From Cyprinodon diabolis (taxonomy: Eukaryota > Chordata > Actinopteri > Cyprinodontiformes > Cyprinodontidae), in NCBI GenBank assembly GCA_030533445.1, contig CM060069.1, forward strand, positions 33,838,337-33,902,336: DNA of 64,000 nt. Direction: 5' to 3'. Each line of letters opens with the position of its first letter. Position 1 is the first letter of the stretch. Positions 35,491 to 48,631 of the stretch are shown in pieces. A program made the position numbers and the translations under genes. The notes beneath the pieces are model-generated. The model saw only the letters and a list, made by a program, of their open reading frames with translations, did not search any database and was not told the origin of the DNA.

Positions 35491-36668
35491 ATAAGCAAAT
35501 ATACTAAAGGTAGCAGTGGACGAGCTAGGGATTTAAATAACAGGTCCTGATAAAAAAATAACACCATATTTTTTTTTTACTTTATTGTCTGAGATCTATT
35601 TAATCCCACAGAAATGAAGTGACTGGCTAATCAACTTCTTTTTCAGAGACTCTGGTCCAACGAAAACAATCAGTTTTTTTCCTAGAGTAAGAAGCAGACA
35701 GTTAATGTCATCCAGTTTTTTCTGTCTTCAAGACATGCTCGTGTGTGACATGCTTTATGTAAAAATATTTATTTATTTTCTGTAATACATGCAGAAATGA
35801 AGAGCAAGTATTTCTGCCTTTTGCCATCATACATTTCCTGGAGGTAGCTCAGCATACAATGTACATGACTTTCACTTTGTAAAACCTACAGCAATAATTG
35901 CACACTTATGAATGGTCAAATCTGTCTATATAACTATTAGAAAGACAATTTTCTAGTCTACCAGCAACATACCCAAGGGTCTGCTCAAACTGAGAAGAAC
36001 TAGAATATGTGTCCCTTTACCTGAGGCAATTCCATTAATATCCTCTTTGTCAAAAGCATCAGTAGAACAGAAAAAGCTTCATAAAAGCCCTCATATTTTT
36101 AAGCTTATTGATAAACTAAAAGACACAGTGTGTTATTTAGTAATACATAAAGATCTGAAGGCTGAGCAGATTGTCCTGTTGACAAATGCATTTCAATATA
36201 CAGGAGATAATATTGACATTTATTTTGCTGATCTAACTTTTGGAACTTTAAATTCAGTAAGTATTAATACTTTTTATAAGTAATTTGTGACACAGTTGTA
36301 GTGATGCAAAATGGTTTTATCATTATCTTTCATTTCATTTTGAAACATTTATCAAAACCTTTTTTAGTGCACATAGATATTAGAAGTATCTCTGCTACAT
36401 TCACAAGATTTCTGGCTGGTTTACTTTTCGTGTAAGACTGGTTTTGTCAGACTGAGTGACACTGAGTTTTAACTGTCTTTTAAAAAAAATTAAGCTGTTA
36501 AATGTAACTTATATAAGATTGGCAGCTTGTTTTTATTGCTTACAATTCATTTAAACCTGCAATTAGAAAGACTACTTAGGTTGTTGAAGTTTTGCCCTTT
36601 GTTTTCCAGATGGTACTGATGTAACCAAATATGCTGTACTAATGCTGCCTTCATGTGGTCTTGTAAGG

Positions 36669-36671
<3 letters not shown>
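35491..36671. other. Non-coding stretch
   Basis: No gene recognised. A 78-codon frame at 36047-36283 has no visible domain and an AT-driven composition. Confidence 0.5.

Positions 36672-36706
<35 letters not shown>
36672..36706. repeat. (AT)n microsatellite
   Basis: About 17 AT dinucleotides, followed by imperfect units. Confidence 0.9.
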
Positions 36707-36712
<6 letters not shown>

Positions 36713-36946
36713 TATAAATAAATGAGGTGTGGTATAAATTCAACAAGAGGACGACTATCTGAGCACCATTTCTCTGTCAAAGAGTTCCTGCACCAGCCTT
36801 TCACCTCACAAACATTGTTTAAGTTATTGTTCAGGACTTCATTTAAAGCTCTAGAACAACGTAGGATTGCTTGTCATTGCAGAGATGGAAGCCAATGGAC
36901 TGGATTGCCCCTGTTATGCAGAGAAAACAAGATTATAGTGAAAGTT

Positions 36947-37430
36947 TGACAGGAGCCGATCAGTAAAGGTGAGAAGCAGCTGACTCACACGGCAGTTGTT
37001 TGTTTAACTCCGGGGATGGTGACACTCATGTTTTTCAGAGAACAGTTGGAGCTGTTGGTTCAGAGCTGATCATTCCTCGCTTGGTTTGAACAAGGTTGGA
37101 GGGTGGACAGGCAGGTGTGGCTCAGGCAGGAGAGCAGAGGCAGCCAAGCAAGAAGGATTTTTTTGTTAAAGGAACCTTCGGGTTGCAGATACTTGAGTCT
37201 GGATTTTACTAGGAAAGAGAGAGACAGATACACAGAATAAGAATGTGCTTGGAAAATAACTGGAGGATTCAGTTAGGACTCGGTCAGGTACCACGCTGAA
37301 AGCCATGAAGAACTGACACCCTCCTCCTGATTTCAGCTCCTTATGAAGGTCTCCCAATTAGTGGAGATGAAGAACACCTGCCCGCAACACCCTGCAGAGA
37401 GGAAGAGAAAATAACCCATACCAGCACAAC
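36947..37430 (-). repeat. LTR-like repeat, uncertain
   Basis: Read on minus, the composition and order (GGCAGGTGTTCTTCATC, CTTCATAAGGAGCTG, CTGCCTGAGCCACACC, then GGAGTTAAAC near the end) resemble a gypsy LTR. It ends in CTCCTGTCA. No target duplication or canonical AATAAA was found. Confidence 0.3.
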
Positions 37431-39221
37431 CTGCACTGAAAAACCATAAGTATGACATGTATAGCTCCTCACTGTTTACCACTGTTAAGTAAAATGGGGC
37501 ATCAGCGAAGTTTCTCTGGGAAACCTAGTTCAGGATATTTCATTCTCTTTAAATAAAAAAAAAAACTATGCATGTTAAATCTAATTCCAATGTCATCTAT
37601 TGGCACACTGAAAATTAACTAGAAATGGGTTCTTCACCATGAAACTGATCCAGCTGATATGGCCATTTGGAAACAATAACTAGCAACATTTTACCCTTAA
37701 TAATTTCAGAAATAAGGGTGTACAGGTGTTTGATATTAGAATATAGTTGCTTTCCATGAGAAAATTCATATTTTCATTCACAGCTGCTGTATTTTATTTG
37801 TTTTTCTTGTTGTATCTGCCTTTGTAAACATCCTCCAACTCAGATTTTTCCTTCAGTTTTTTCAGCTTAAAAAAGCAAACCTGATACCTTTTTGTTATTT
37901 CATTTATTTTTAGGTCACTTTAATCTTAATTTTGTGTTTTTTTTTCTGCAATTTTGGGGGCTCAGTGTGTTGTTAAAGGTTCAGGAAAAACAAGAGCTCA
38001 ATGTGGATTTATTAGAATACTCAGATAATATATGCATCTATATAGAGAAGCACTGGAGGGAAGACTGGATAAAAGTGCAAGACCAAAAAAGAGCAACTAG
38101 AGCATAACGTAAATTGCATGTTCTAATGCTGATTGCTCGCTTTAGGTCAAGGGAAGACCTTGCACAATGTATAAAAGAGTATTCAAAAGAGAACAAGAAA
38201 AGTGACTATTTATAACCTCTTATTTTGGAAAAGATGAACAAAGATTGGATTCTGTAGGACACAGAAAAACAAGCTTAGATTGTGAGAGGCAAAATCTTTT
38301 ACAGTAAATCCCTTAAGAGTTCAAGTACTTACAGTGGTTATGAGATTAACAGTCCCTTAGAAAACTGTAATGGTTACAAACACCACTGAACCAACATCAG
38401 AGCAATAAACCAATTCTTCTCTAAAAAGTAAGAAGTTCTAAGTACCAGACCACTATCACACAGTTTTAAAGGTCACTGAGAATCAGACACTGCATACTTA
38501 CTAGGCCTTCTGACCTGGCCAATCAAATAGGAGCCACAGGCTTTTTCTGCAGACATAGATGACGTGGGTCGTGTGCAATCAGCTGAAAGAGGCTGACCCT
38601 TCAGCCATTACGGACCTTTTTTTAACCTTTCAGTTAAGGTGCTCTCTTGTTGAGAATAACCTATAAAGCAGAGTTTTGACATGACATCCATCAAATTTTA
38701 AATTACCTGTTTTGTAATCTTGCAGCCTAATTCATTTTAGATTCGCTTGCTTCTGAGAATCACTTGACTGATAAGTTTGAAAAGAATTTTGGAAAATATT
38801 TAAAACATCTTCAAAAACCTAAAAAAGGGGTATTGGACATTGACACACATGCTTTACACTAATATGACTAAAATAGATTATTTTCACACCAAATTTTTAC
38901 TACATGTCAAAAGATAGCAATCTCAGTAGGTGAGAATTTTCATCAAAACATAGGAGGAGCCAGTTCTCTAACCTACCTTTACAGCATAAAGCTGTCGATG
39001 CAATTCAAGATGGCAAACCAAGATATCCAAATATGTAAAGACAGTGTTGCCTGTCGGTGGATAAATGCACTGGAAAAATGTGGTTAAAGAGCACAAATTG
39101 GATAAAGACATTGTAGGCAAAGACAAATAGTATGCAAATGATTCCTACTTTATGCTGAACCAATTAGATGCATACTTTAAAATTTCAACCTTCAAAGGAA
39201 TGACAACTAAAAATTATTTAA
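37431..39221. other. Non-coding stretch
   Basis: No gene recognised. Confidence 0.5.
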
Positions 39222-39744
39222 TTAAAGCTACAGTGTGTAACTTTTAGCGACATCTAGCGGTCAGACTGCAGACTGCAGCAACATGAACATCTCCCCCCCA
39301 CCGCTTCCCCCCCCCCCCCAACAGTACGGCGAGCGTTACTGGACAAAATGTCTTCCACGACGTCCGCATCACCTACCTTCTCAAGTGATGAGGTTTGTTT
39401 ACATAGATAATTTTACAGATAGTATTTCATTAGTCTGTGTAGGGTATAGATTTCATGTAGACTTAAGATAATAAATATACCCGTTATTTTTTCTACATCG
39501 TTGTGACGTTTTGGCAATCTCGCAATCGCTAGTTTGTTGGCTCTGCGCTGCCATAGCGCAAAGATGTCTGCCTCCATGGCTGCGAGACCCGCTCCTATGT
39601 AATTATAAATAACGAATTCTAAGGCAACGCAAATATTAAGGTTAAGAGGCTGAGCTCGTAGATGATGATAAATAACATAGTTATGTATAATATATTACAT
39701 TTCTGACTGTATATCCCTGTAATTATTACACACTGTAGCTTTAA
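39222..39744 (-). mobile_element. TTAA-flanked non-autonomous element, copy 2
   Basis: Termini AGCTACAGTGTGTAA (39226) and TTACACACTGTAGCT (ending 39740) lie between TTAA at 39222-39225 and 39741-39744. It is the reverse-orientation homologue of 32323-32828. Both ends and the ATG-containing core match, but a middle segment between the core and the CACACAGACTAATG block is unrelated in the two copies. A C-rich run is expanded here (39301-39319). Confidence 0.75.
39413..39577 (-). CDS. Short open frame inside TTAA element, copy 2
   Basis: A 54-codon frame starts at the same Kozak-type ATG as in copy 1. It shares the first 20 residues (one R/W difference), then continues with LPKRHNDVEKITG and a hydrophobic stretch (IFIILSL) to a stop in the shared CTGTAA. 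I do not recognise the product. Being open across the copy-specific segment is suggestive but short enough to be chance. Confidence 0.2.
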   Translation of the reverse strand: MEADIFALWQRRANKLAIARLPKRHNDVEKITGIFIILSLHEIYTLHRLMKYYL

Positions 39745-41514
39745 GGATGGAAAATGAACTAGTTTTGAAGAGATGAAGCATTAATATGGAAAAACATACT
39801 TTTACCAATACATTTAAAATATGCCATTATATAGACTCAAAGTTAAATCTTGCATGTTATGTTAATCTTCTGTAGATTTGTTAAAATTGTTTTAAAATTA
39901 ACACATTGGTGATAATAAATAGAAACATATTTCCTACCATTATGAGTTTCTTTCAAATCACATGTCACACTCAGCTGGGATTATTGAGACACTTTGGGAT
40001 AAAGAGGCAGGACAAAACATAGTTGAGGAGGAATAGACTTCAGTATGGAAACATCAGTGGAAATGCACTTCCAAACTGACTTTGGTTTAGAAAATGTTAA
40101 TCGGATATTTTATTACTCCATGTCAGAAGTTCCATTATGATGTTGTTCCCCGGTCCTGTTGGAAAAAGGGAGATAATCAATGAGAGAATTACTTTCATAT
40201 CATGTGGGTTTATTAATTAATTAAACAATATTAGAAAACACTGCAAGATATTTTCCATTGTGTAATCCCCTTTGATGAAAACTTTTTTTTAAACATTTCA
40301 GACACTAGTAACAAAAAGGGTCAGTTTCTAATGAGCATTTACATAGTGGCCAGGACATAACTTAGAATTTTCTTTCACAGGAATATCAAATTTGACAACC
40401 TGATGGAAAAACTACATTGGTTATTTATAAAGACAAGAGATTGCTGAACATAAAAAGTTATTTTTTCTTTTTTGTGTGTGCAGTTTGAATAATGATGACC
40501 AAATGGTTCTTCCCTTCTCTTAAGGTTTTGGTTTTATATCTCCTTATCTTTATTTCCTTTAGTTTAAAGATTGGAACATGAATTAATCAGGAACAAAAAT
40601 GAGAGATTTACATATATGAAAATGCATTTGAAACCTGTTAAAAATTTATAATTAAAGAATTGTAAAAAGAAAAAAAAATGATGGTTGTGTTGATGGTCCT
40701 CCAGAGGACACTTAGTCAGTGGAGGAGAAAAGTAAAAGATAGCTCATGTCTTAAAAACTGCGGTGAGCAAGACTGTCTTGTTCCTCCAAGGCGGTGATTG
40801 TGTGATCGGAGCATCTAAAGTGACAGCAAGCTGAAGCAAACTGAGTGACGGTCTCTGTGGTATTCTCTTTTCATGCTGTTGACATTTTAAATTAAAACAA
40901 TGCCTAACCCTATTTTCCAATGTTGGTTCCATCTTTTAAAAGTTAGTAAATTAATCAGAAACTCTTAAATATAAGGGGAGTTGCAATATACAGTATGAAC
41001 TGAATAAACAATATGATAAGGGTACAAAAAACAACTTTAATTAATGTTAAGCGTTTCTACACATAAAGCTGGAATCGTATTTTATAATCAAAAGTTAATT
41101 TTATTTACATCACATCATTAGTATTTTTTCCATAAGAAAAGTCAATAAGAAAAAGTAAAATCTGCTGCAAGCATTTTTTACTGAAGAAAAGAAAAAAGAA
41201 TCTTTTCTTCTGATTTGTAAAAACGGTTAAACAAATTAGTGTTTGTTGAAGTTCAGTACTAAGTTCAGTATTCTTTTATAGTAAGTATGCAGGCTTAGGA
41301 GGTAAAAATAAAACGAACATATAAATTTTTTTTGTTGTGTTTTACTAAACGCAAATGTTCTTTGCATTATTTCCTAAAAGTATGTTAAGCCAATGGCAGT
41401 TGTTGAATGAAATGTGCCCTGGACTTCTGTGTGCCGTACATACCTGTTTCCCTAATGAGTTTTAAACTGATCAATTTTAAGGTTAGACTTGTTTTTTGTT
41501 TTTGTTCTTTGTTA
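39745..41514. other. Non-coding stretch
   Basis: No gene or repeat recognised. Confidence 0.5.
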
Positions 41515-42400
41515 ACAAATCAGAATCAGACATACTTTAATAATCCCAGAGGGAAAGTACTTAAAGCCTCTGTAGGTTCTGATACAGATATATATAATCA
41601 TACAAAACATTGGAAAAATATATGAACAAAAATACCTAAAAAACAAAACTAAACTGTTGAAAAACTCACACTTGTACTTGTTATCTTCTGGTTGTCCTAG
41701 AAGCAGTCTCCGCAAAGACTCCTTGACTTCCCTCTCCCCAGACACCTCCTCCAACTCTATTGTAGGAAGCCAGATGTGTTTCCATGCCAGCTGAGAGACG
41801 TAGTCCTTCATGTCCTCCATGTGGGTCTTGGTTCCTCTTATCCCTGGGAAGTGCCTCAGATAACTCCCAAGGGTAGTGTCCAGCAGGGTATCTGAAACAG
41901 TTGTCTGAGCCAACTCAACTGACTCATCTCAATGTGGAGAGATTAAGAGCCTCTCCCAGATGGCCAACCTCCTCACGCTATCTCTAAGGAAATGCCTGAC
42001 CACCCTGTAAAGAAGGCTCCTCACAGTGGCTGGTAACCAAGATCCTGTTCTTTTGGTCATGATCCAGATTTCATGACCAGCTGAGGACAGTAACTTAGAC
42101 CCACTGGTAAATCAAAAGCTTTGCCCTCTGGCTCAGCTCTCTCTTTACCACTACAGACAGGTGTGGTGTCCACATTGGGGCCGCACCAATCTGTCTATAA
42201 ATTTCCTGCTCTATTTTCCCCTCACTCTAAACAGGATAAAAGATAGCTAAACTCCTTCACTTGAGGCAAAAACTATTCTTTGACCTGCAGAGGGCAAAGC
42301 ACATTTATCCGGTCAAGAGTCTTATCCTCTGACTCCCTTATCCCTGCTGCTTCGCACTTGGCTGCAAACTGCCGAAGCGCATGGCGTTGGTCTTGGGAGG
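41515..42400 (-). pseudogene. LINE ORF2 C-terminal remnant (RTE/Rex-like)
   Basis: On minus, the 41512-41913 frame contains DYVSQLAWKHIWL followed by IELEEVSGEREVKESL. This is the C-terminal signature of a very common fish LINE protein, which continues to a 3' end reading TCCCTCTGGGATTATTAAAG. Further upstream on minus, unframed blocks such as GGTCATGAAATCTGG and TTCCTTAGAGATAGCGTGAG belong to the same protein. Many frameshifts and stops make it a relic. The RTE/Rex label is from recollection of the family motif and may be another LINE clade. Confidence 0.6.
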
Positions 42401-45400
42401 GGGTAACACTAATTGGAAGACAAAATTTGCTTTCTCAATTTGTACAGTACCAACCCACTAAAACTAATGGAATATCTGTTAAATAGACCTAAAACTGTGT
42501 TTCAAAAAATCCTTTTCAATAAAAATTAGTCCTGTACAGATTTGACCTGTCCAAATTTAGATGTTCTAAACAAGACATTCATTATATGTTGATGTTAATT
42601 ATAATAATAATAATAAAAAATAAATCTATGGGTGAACTTTGTACTTTTCTTTTCCTTTTACTGGATAAATAACATAGAAATATTTACCCAAAAACTAAAA
42701 AAAACAATTACAGCAACAATGACCTTTTAACCTTAAAGGTCTGCAGTAAGTGCAATACTGAGTATAATGTAATATGAGGTCAGAGAAAAAGAAGGAACAA
42801 AAACAACCCCTTTCCACCTTTATAGTTTTTATTTCTTATATCATCATCAAAATTTTTACAAAACATTTTCTGACAATAATATACTCATATAAGAGCCATA
42901 TTTTTGCGCTTTGCCAGGTCTTCACAAAAAAATGTTTTAGGTTTTAATACAATAAAAAAAAAATATATATATATGTAGGAGTTTTAGAAAAGTAACAACA
43001 AACCAACTAGTAAAATAAACAGTAAAGCGCATATTTACAACTTACATAAAAAAGAAAGCAATGTTCTGTGCAGGAAATGGACGGAAAGGAGATGGTGGGA
43101 ATTGTGGGGTTGGATGCAAAGCATTTAAAAAATGAGCAAACACTGAAAATAAATAACAGAAAAACAAATCAAAAGGTAAATTGCTTATGCTCACATGGTA
43201 ATAATGACTTATTCTAATATTGCTCTCTGTCAGGCAACCACTACTTTCCCTCACACCGCACTCTCTAGCCAACTGCTGGAGAACAACTGAGCTCATTTAG
43301 ATAAAAAAAAAGAAAAAAAAACTTCTTAAGTCCTTACATTAAATCCGATTAGGGCTTTGTCAGACAAACGAAAATGGGTGTCTCCTCGACAGAGGTTAAT
43401 GATCATGCCTTTCTTTATCTGTGCCACCTCTGACATGAACAATGGCAGAAAAACAAAGCTGGAACAATGTGGGTCGAAGGTTAAAGACTTTTTGCTAATG
43501 GGAAACAGTGTGGAACAATAACAATCAATGGAGCATGGGCTGGCAAGAGCATCAGTAATGGTGATGTTCATTCAGAGGAGCTAGAGGAGTGGGTGCTGCT
43601 GTACAGTAGATGCAGACACACGCACATATAATGCACACAAACAGGATCTGGGTACATGCAGGTTAGCTCAATCAGTAGCAATGTTTCAGATCTCTCTAGC
43701 TTCAAAAAGCTAAATGTTTTAGATCCAAACACGTTGAACAAAGCCAAAAAGAATCTATCTGTAAATTGGCACATACAGAGCATAAGCATATTTTCTTCTG
43801 CCCAGTCCTGGTAACTATTTGTAGACATGCTTACTTCACTCCAAAGACCCACGAATGTGTGCTGTAGGGGCATACTCCAGTACTACCAGCTTGTAAGACA
43901 CAGATGTATGGCAGAGAAGGAAAAGCCGCAAATCCATGTCTGGCTTGAAATTAATTTTTCAACTCTATTTATCAGGTAATATATTACCACCTAGTGAACC
44001 GTCAAAGATAGCCTTGGGTGAACTGGAATGGATCGCAGTGTCAAGACCCGGAGTAGGTTATTATCATTTATCAAGATAAATGTGATGCCTTTTTTTGTTA
44101 TTACTTTTCTTCTTGTGTTTATATATGCATTTATGCTTGATTGTATCTGAACTAAACGCAGAAGTCGATAGCGTATTCTTGGTATTGTTGTATGTGATAT
44201 GTTGTATGAGAGCATGCATAACTCAACACGGTTAAGAATTAATTTTGCTTAAACTGTGGGATTTGATTTGAAATATTTCCTGTGAGATTTTTAAGTCAAG
44301 ATTTAACTGAGGTTGTATGCATTGTGTCTTACTGGGAGAAAAAAAAATGCTTAATCTGGTGAAAAAGATAAAAAATATGGTACTGTAAGAGTAACTTTTT
44401 TTTTATCCACTTGGTTACAGGTATACTTTATATCACCAGCCAGGCATTGGAAATTGTACAATGTTAATGTTTAATCAGATTCTAAAGAGTTTATAAAGCA
44501 CATATCAAGACTTTATTGACAATTTCCAATCTACATTTTTTGTAAAAGTTTTGACCTGCTGATACAGATTTAAGTGGGTTATATTTTTAGGAACTAAATT
44601 GAAGAATAGCTTAAAAAATATTTAAGTATTGTTCTTGCCTCAGTGCCATAAGCTTTGGTCAGTTTTCCGCACCTTAAATTGAAAGAGAAGTTACTGTAGA
44701 AAAGAGTTCAACTTCTTAAAAATAATTCTTATTTTAGTAGTAACCAGTTTTAGCATACATCAAATTTAAAAACATGACCGCTTTTTTTTACTGTAAAGAA
44801 TATACATGCCTAAAGCTTAAAAATGTTATTCCGGTCCTCCAATGACTCCTCTGTGAATCTTTACTTCTGGTTGTGAAAGGCTATAAGGCGCTTTACTAAA
44901 CATGTCAAACACTGAGTAAAGAGGAATCCTTCCTCTCTACACTGTTCCTGCGGATCATTGCTTAGTTGAGCAGAAGAGAGTTTTTACAGTTAAGAATATA
45001 CAGAAGAAATTGTGGGCTTTGGAATTTGTACTGGTACCATAAGAAAAAAATAATACTAAAAAGGTATAGTTTTTTAAAAAGAAAAAAAAAAAATACAGCT
45101 TGTAACATATCGGCAGCATGTCATTTAACCAGCCAATTGAAGGATTTATACCTGAGTATATAATTAAGCTACGAGAATTTATTAAAATTATCTTATGATG
45201 ACTAGTTCAGCAGTACAATAAATATAACTTTGATGTCCATCAGGCCCTCATGGTATAGATTTTTGTTAAAATATTCATGTAAATACCATGATACTGTAAA
45301 AACTATTGCCTAACCCTGGGTTATAAAAGCTAATACTGGCCCAAAACTAGTTTTCACCTCAACGTCTTATTTGCTGTGCCCTTCTCATTAAGGAGATGTA

Positions 45401-48400
45401 TTTTTTTTCTTATGACAAACTCTAAATACAGTACACTACCTTTAGTGGGTAATCTTTAGACTTTAGACTTGATTCCTGTGAGGACCTAAATTCTAACACA
45501 GAGTGTTTAAAGGAAAAACACTATTAACAAACAGAGCAGGATAGAAATTAAAACATATTGACACTGCTTCCAGCTCACTGAAGGAAAAATAAATGGACCA
45601 AAGACTGGATAATTAATGGCAGCATAACATCAGTTATGTACATTTCCCTGTACAAACCTGATTTTAGCAGGGATGCCGTGATGATTATCCAAATGTTACT
45701 TTTGTAGCTTTGAACATACATATATTTTATTACAATTTTCTAACTACACATGGAGGACAAAGTAGCTTTAATCTTTTTTTTCCCAAGTAAATTAAACCAT
45801 TAATAAATCTTTTAACCTAATGAAGCTGAACCTAACGAAGATTTTGAAAAGAGTATAAAGATAGATTCCTTTTCTGATGCCCAATGTAAGCCCTTTTTTT
45901 TCTTCCATATTTTATAGTTTCAGGGAATTTTTTTTCAGACAAGACAAGAGCATGAACAGGTCAGAGAATGAAATGCCTTTGAAACTGAGATGTTGTTTGA
46001 TACATGTGCTGCTGGTTCTAGACTATTCTCTCTGGAAATATCTCCTGCGCTGTTTTTTCTCCTCCCGAGATGGACGAAATTTCCAAATATATAATCATGC
46101 AGACAGAAATAGAACTACGTGTAACAGGTTCATCTGAGTCACCAAGCGGCAGACATGTAATTCAGTCCAGGGAGTTATTAGGAGTGATAGAGACAGCAAG
46201 ACAATATTACATGGGTAGAACTGAGAAAGCTACTATTAAAAAGACATTGGCACATCTGTAATTACAAAGTAAATTCCACCAGCACTAAAAAGCAACTGTA
46301 TCCAGTGAGTGAACTGCATATTTTCATATAATGACCTTTACATAAACTAGAATGAGTCTTTAGAAGTTGTGATGCATCAATAACATTTGAATTACCTGTT
46401 TTTGGGAGTGTTGTTTTTTGTAAAACATACTGTATAGAAAATAATGGCACATCGAAAAAAAAATAAATAAATAAAATAAACCCACCTTTTCTTACATAGC
46501 TGCAAAATTCTCTACAGAGGGAATCTTTGAATAGCTGATAGCATTGGATTTCTAAAATAAGATGAACAAACTGTGTTACAAATAACAGATGGTTTGACCA
46601 CTATCAAAAATGTTATCCCTCTTACATGTACAGGTGTGAGGACAAAGTGTACAGAGGCCATTCAGAGACATTTACAAAAAAAAAATAAGGGTTCCAATGT
46701 CGATGTAAATAGGTGAAATGAATCGTGTTTGAGGGACAATCTCTATATCATTTGAATTATTAAATGGCAATATCATGAAGGGTGCTGATAGAAAAATATT
46801 TATCATTGAAACAACAAGAGCATTACAATAGGAACCTCCTCATCGAGTCATCCTGGTAATACATATTCCCACTTGAACGTGAATAAGGCTCCTCTTCTTT
46901 TCACAGTTTGTGTTTCAGAAGAAGTGAAGTTTGTACCTTTATTTTTTTTCTTAAAGATTTTAATTTACACAATGATTAAGTTCTGTTTTATTTATTAGTC
47001 CCTCTTTGAGTCCTATAGAATTTCTTGACATCATATTTGAACACCTTAAAAACGTTATCTTTGCCTTAAACCAAAAAGAGAAAAGACAAAAACAAAATTA
47101 TTTTTTTCATATATTCCCATGATAATGATGCATTGATCTGCTCGAGCTGTGTGGCACCCCGAGTCGTTGCGGTCAGCTTCCACAACACTCTGGATAGTGC
47201 CAGAGACTATACTTGACAGCCTGTCGCTGCTGTATGTTCAGTCTCCAGTGGCTCCATAAGCAGTACTCAACATAGCAGCCACAGGGTTACCGAGTGCATA
47301 AAACTCCATTGCACGCTTTCAGGACAAAAAAACAGAAAAAAAATGTCTTGTAATATTCCCAATATAGTCCATGGGTTCATATGCAGGTCAAAGAGAAGAC
47401 AGCTTGCTGGTTCAACATGCCTCAAATCAGCATTGTTGTTCTTTGTGGCGGCAGGGAAAGAGGAGCCTAGTAGCTTGGTGCTCCTTCTGTAGTCCGTTCT
47501 GATGAAAGTCAATTGTTGATTTGTTTAAAATGACTACTTTGGGGCAGTGAGAGTGGTTTTCTTTCAGTAGACACCCTTGAATAATATGTACATGTATTCA
47601 TCTAAATGTACGTATTTTCACATGAATATCCACATGAAAGGTTTTCCTTAAGAATAGTGATGGATTCAGCCAAAGTGTATTCTTGTACAGGGGTTCGCTG
47701 TGTGTGGTCTAAGGGGCGCGTATATGTTGTTTGTTTACAGCACAGACTGCCTTGGATACTGTTGTTCATGGTCTCCATCATATATCTAATCAATTCATCA
47801 CTGGAATAAATCTTTCCAACATTTCAGTTTAGCTACCTGACTCATACTTCGGTGCTTTGCTCATCCGTCTGGTTATTCATAAACAACGGGGCGGCTTTGG
47901 CGGTGAGTGTGACCTGACAGGGGCTTGTTTTGTATTACAGCTAATATTTTATATATGTGCATTAAAGAAAGTCATTAATAAACTCTTTGGTTTAACATGC
48001 ACAGAAAAAGAATTCAGTACTAAATACAACATCTAGAGAAACAGAAGAAAAAAAAAAGTCTGAATGTGATTAATTCCGGAACAATAATGCAGGTCTCACT
48101 TTGTCAACAGCTTGTGTAATGAATATTTTAATTTCAGTAAGAAGCATCCTGTGCTTCACAAAACCTCTGCAATCTGTCAAGTTACTTGTGTGTTTTGTAA
48201 TCAAGATATTGTGTTTATTGCATGTCTCCTTTCTCTCCGACACTGCAGAATTTTTCTGCTGCCACTGTGAACAGGAAAGCCATTGCATTGATATCAGACA
48301 TGCTGAAAACCAGATTAGGCCACAAAGAAACTCTTTTCAGCATTTGCTAAATTACTTTTTTGTCAGTAGGTAGTGAAGGCTTACAGGAGTTCTTTCTATG

Positions 48401-48631
48401 AGCTGCTTTAGAGAGAAAATCAGAATGATCAGTTTCCCACCACACTGTATTACCATAAGACTGTGTATTTCTGATACCATACCCCTTCAGGTATATTCTG
48501 AAAATGTTGTTGATTCATCCATGTACTTATGTGGTAAAACAAGGCCCCCATTGAACCACCTCTCCTGCCCCACTCTTTCAGAAGCTATGGTGAATCACAG
48601 GCTTTTCTTCCACCTCTAGCAGCCAGACTCT
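42401..48631. other. Repeat-poor non-coding tract, possible 3' UTR of the minus-strand exon
   Basis: Over about 6 kb I recognise no transposon terminus, unlike the rest of the window. It lies downstream (on minus) of the stop codon at 48632. Several AATAAA motifs occur on minus, for example at 42828-42833. A very long 3' UTR, as in many neuronal genes, would fit, but nothing proves transcription. Confidence 0.3.

Noticed and set aside
36047..36283. 78-codon frame that looks protein-like
   Set aside because: No domain, no splice signals and AT-driven composition; I could not support it.
36947..37430. Confident solo LTR call
   Set aside because: No target duplication or AATAAA found; kept only as a low-confidence LTR-like repeat.
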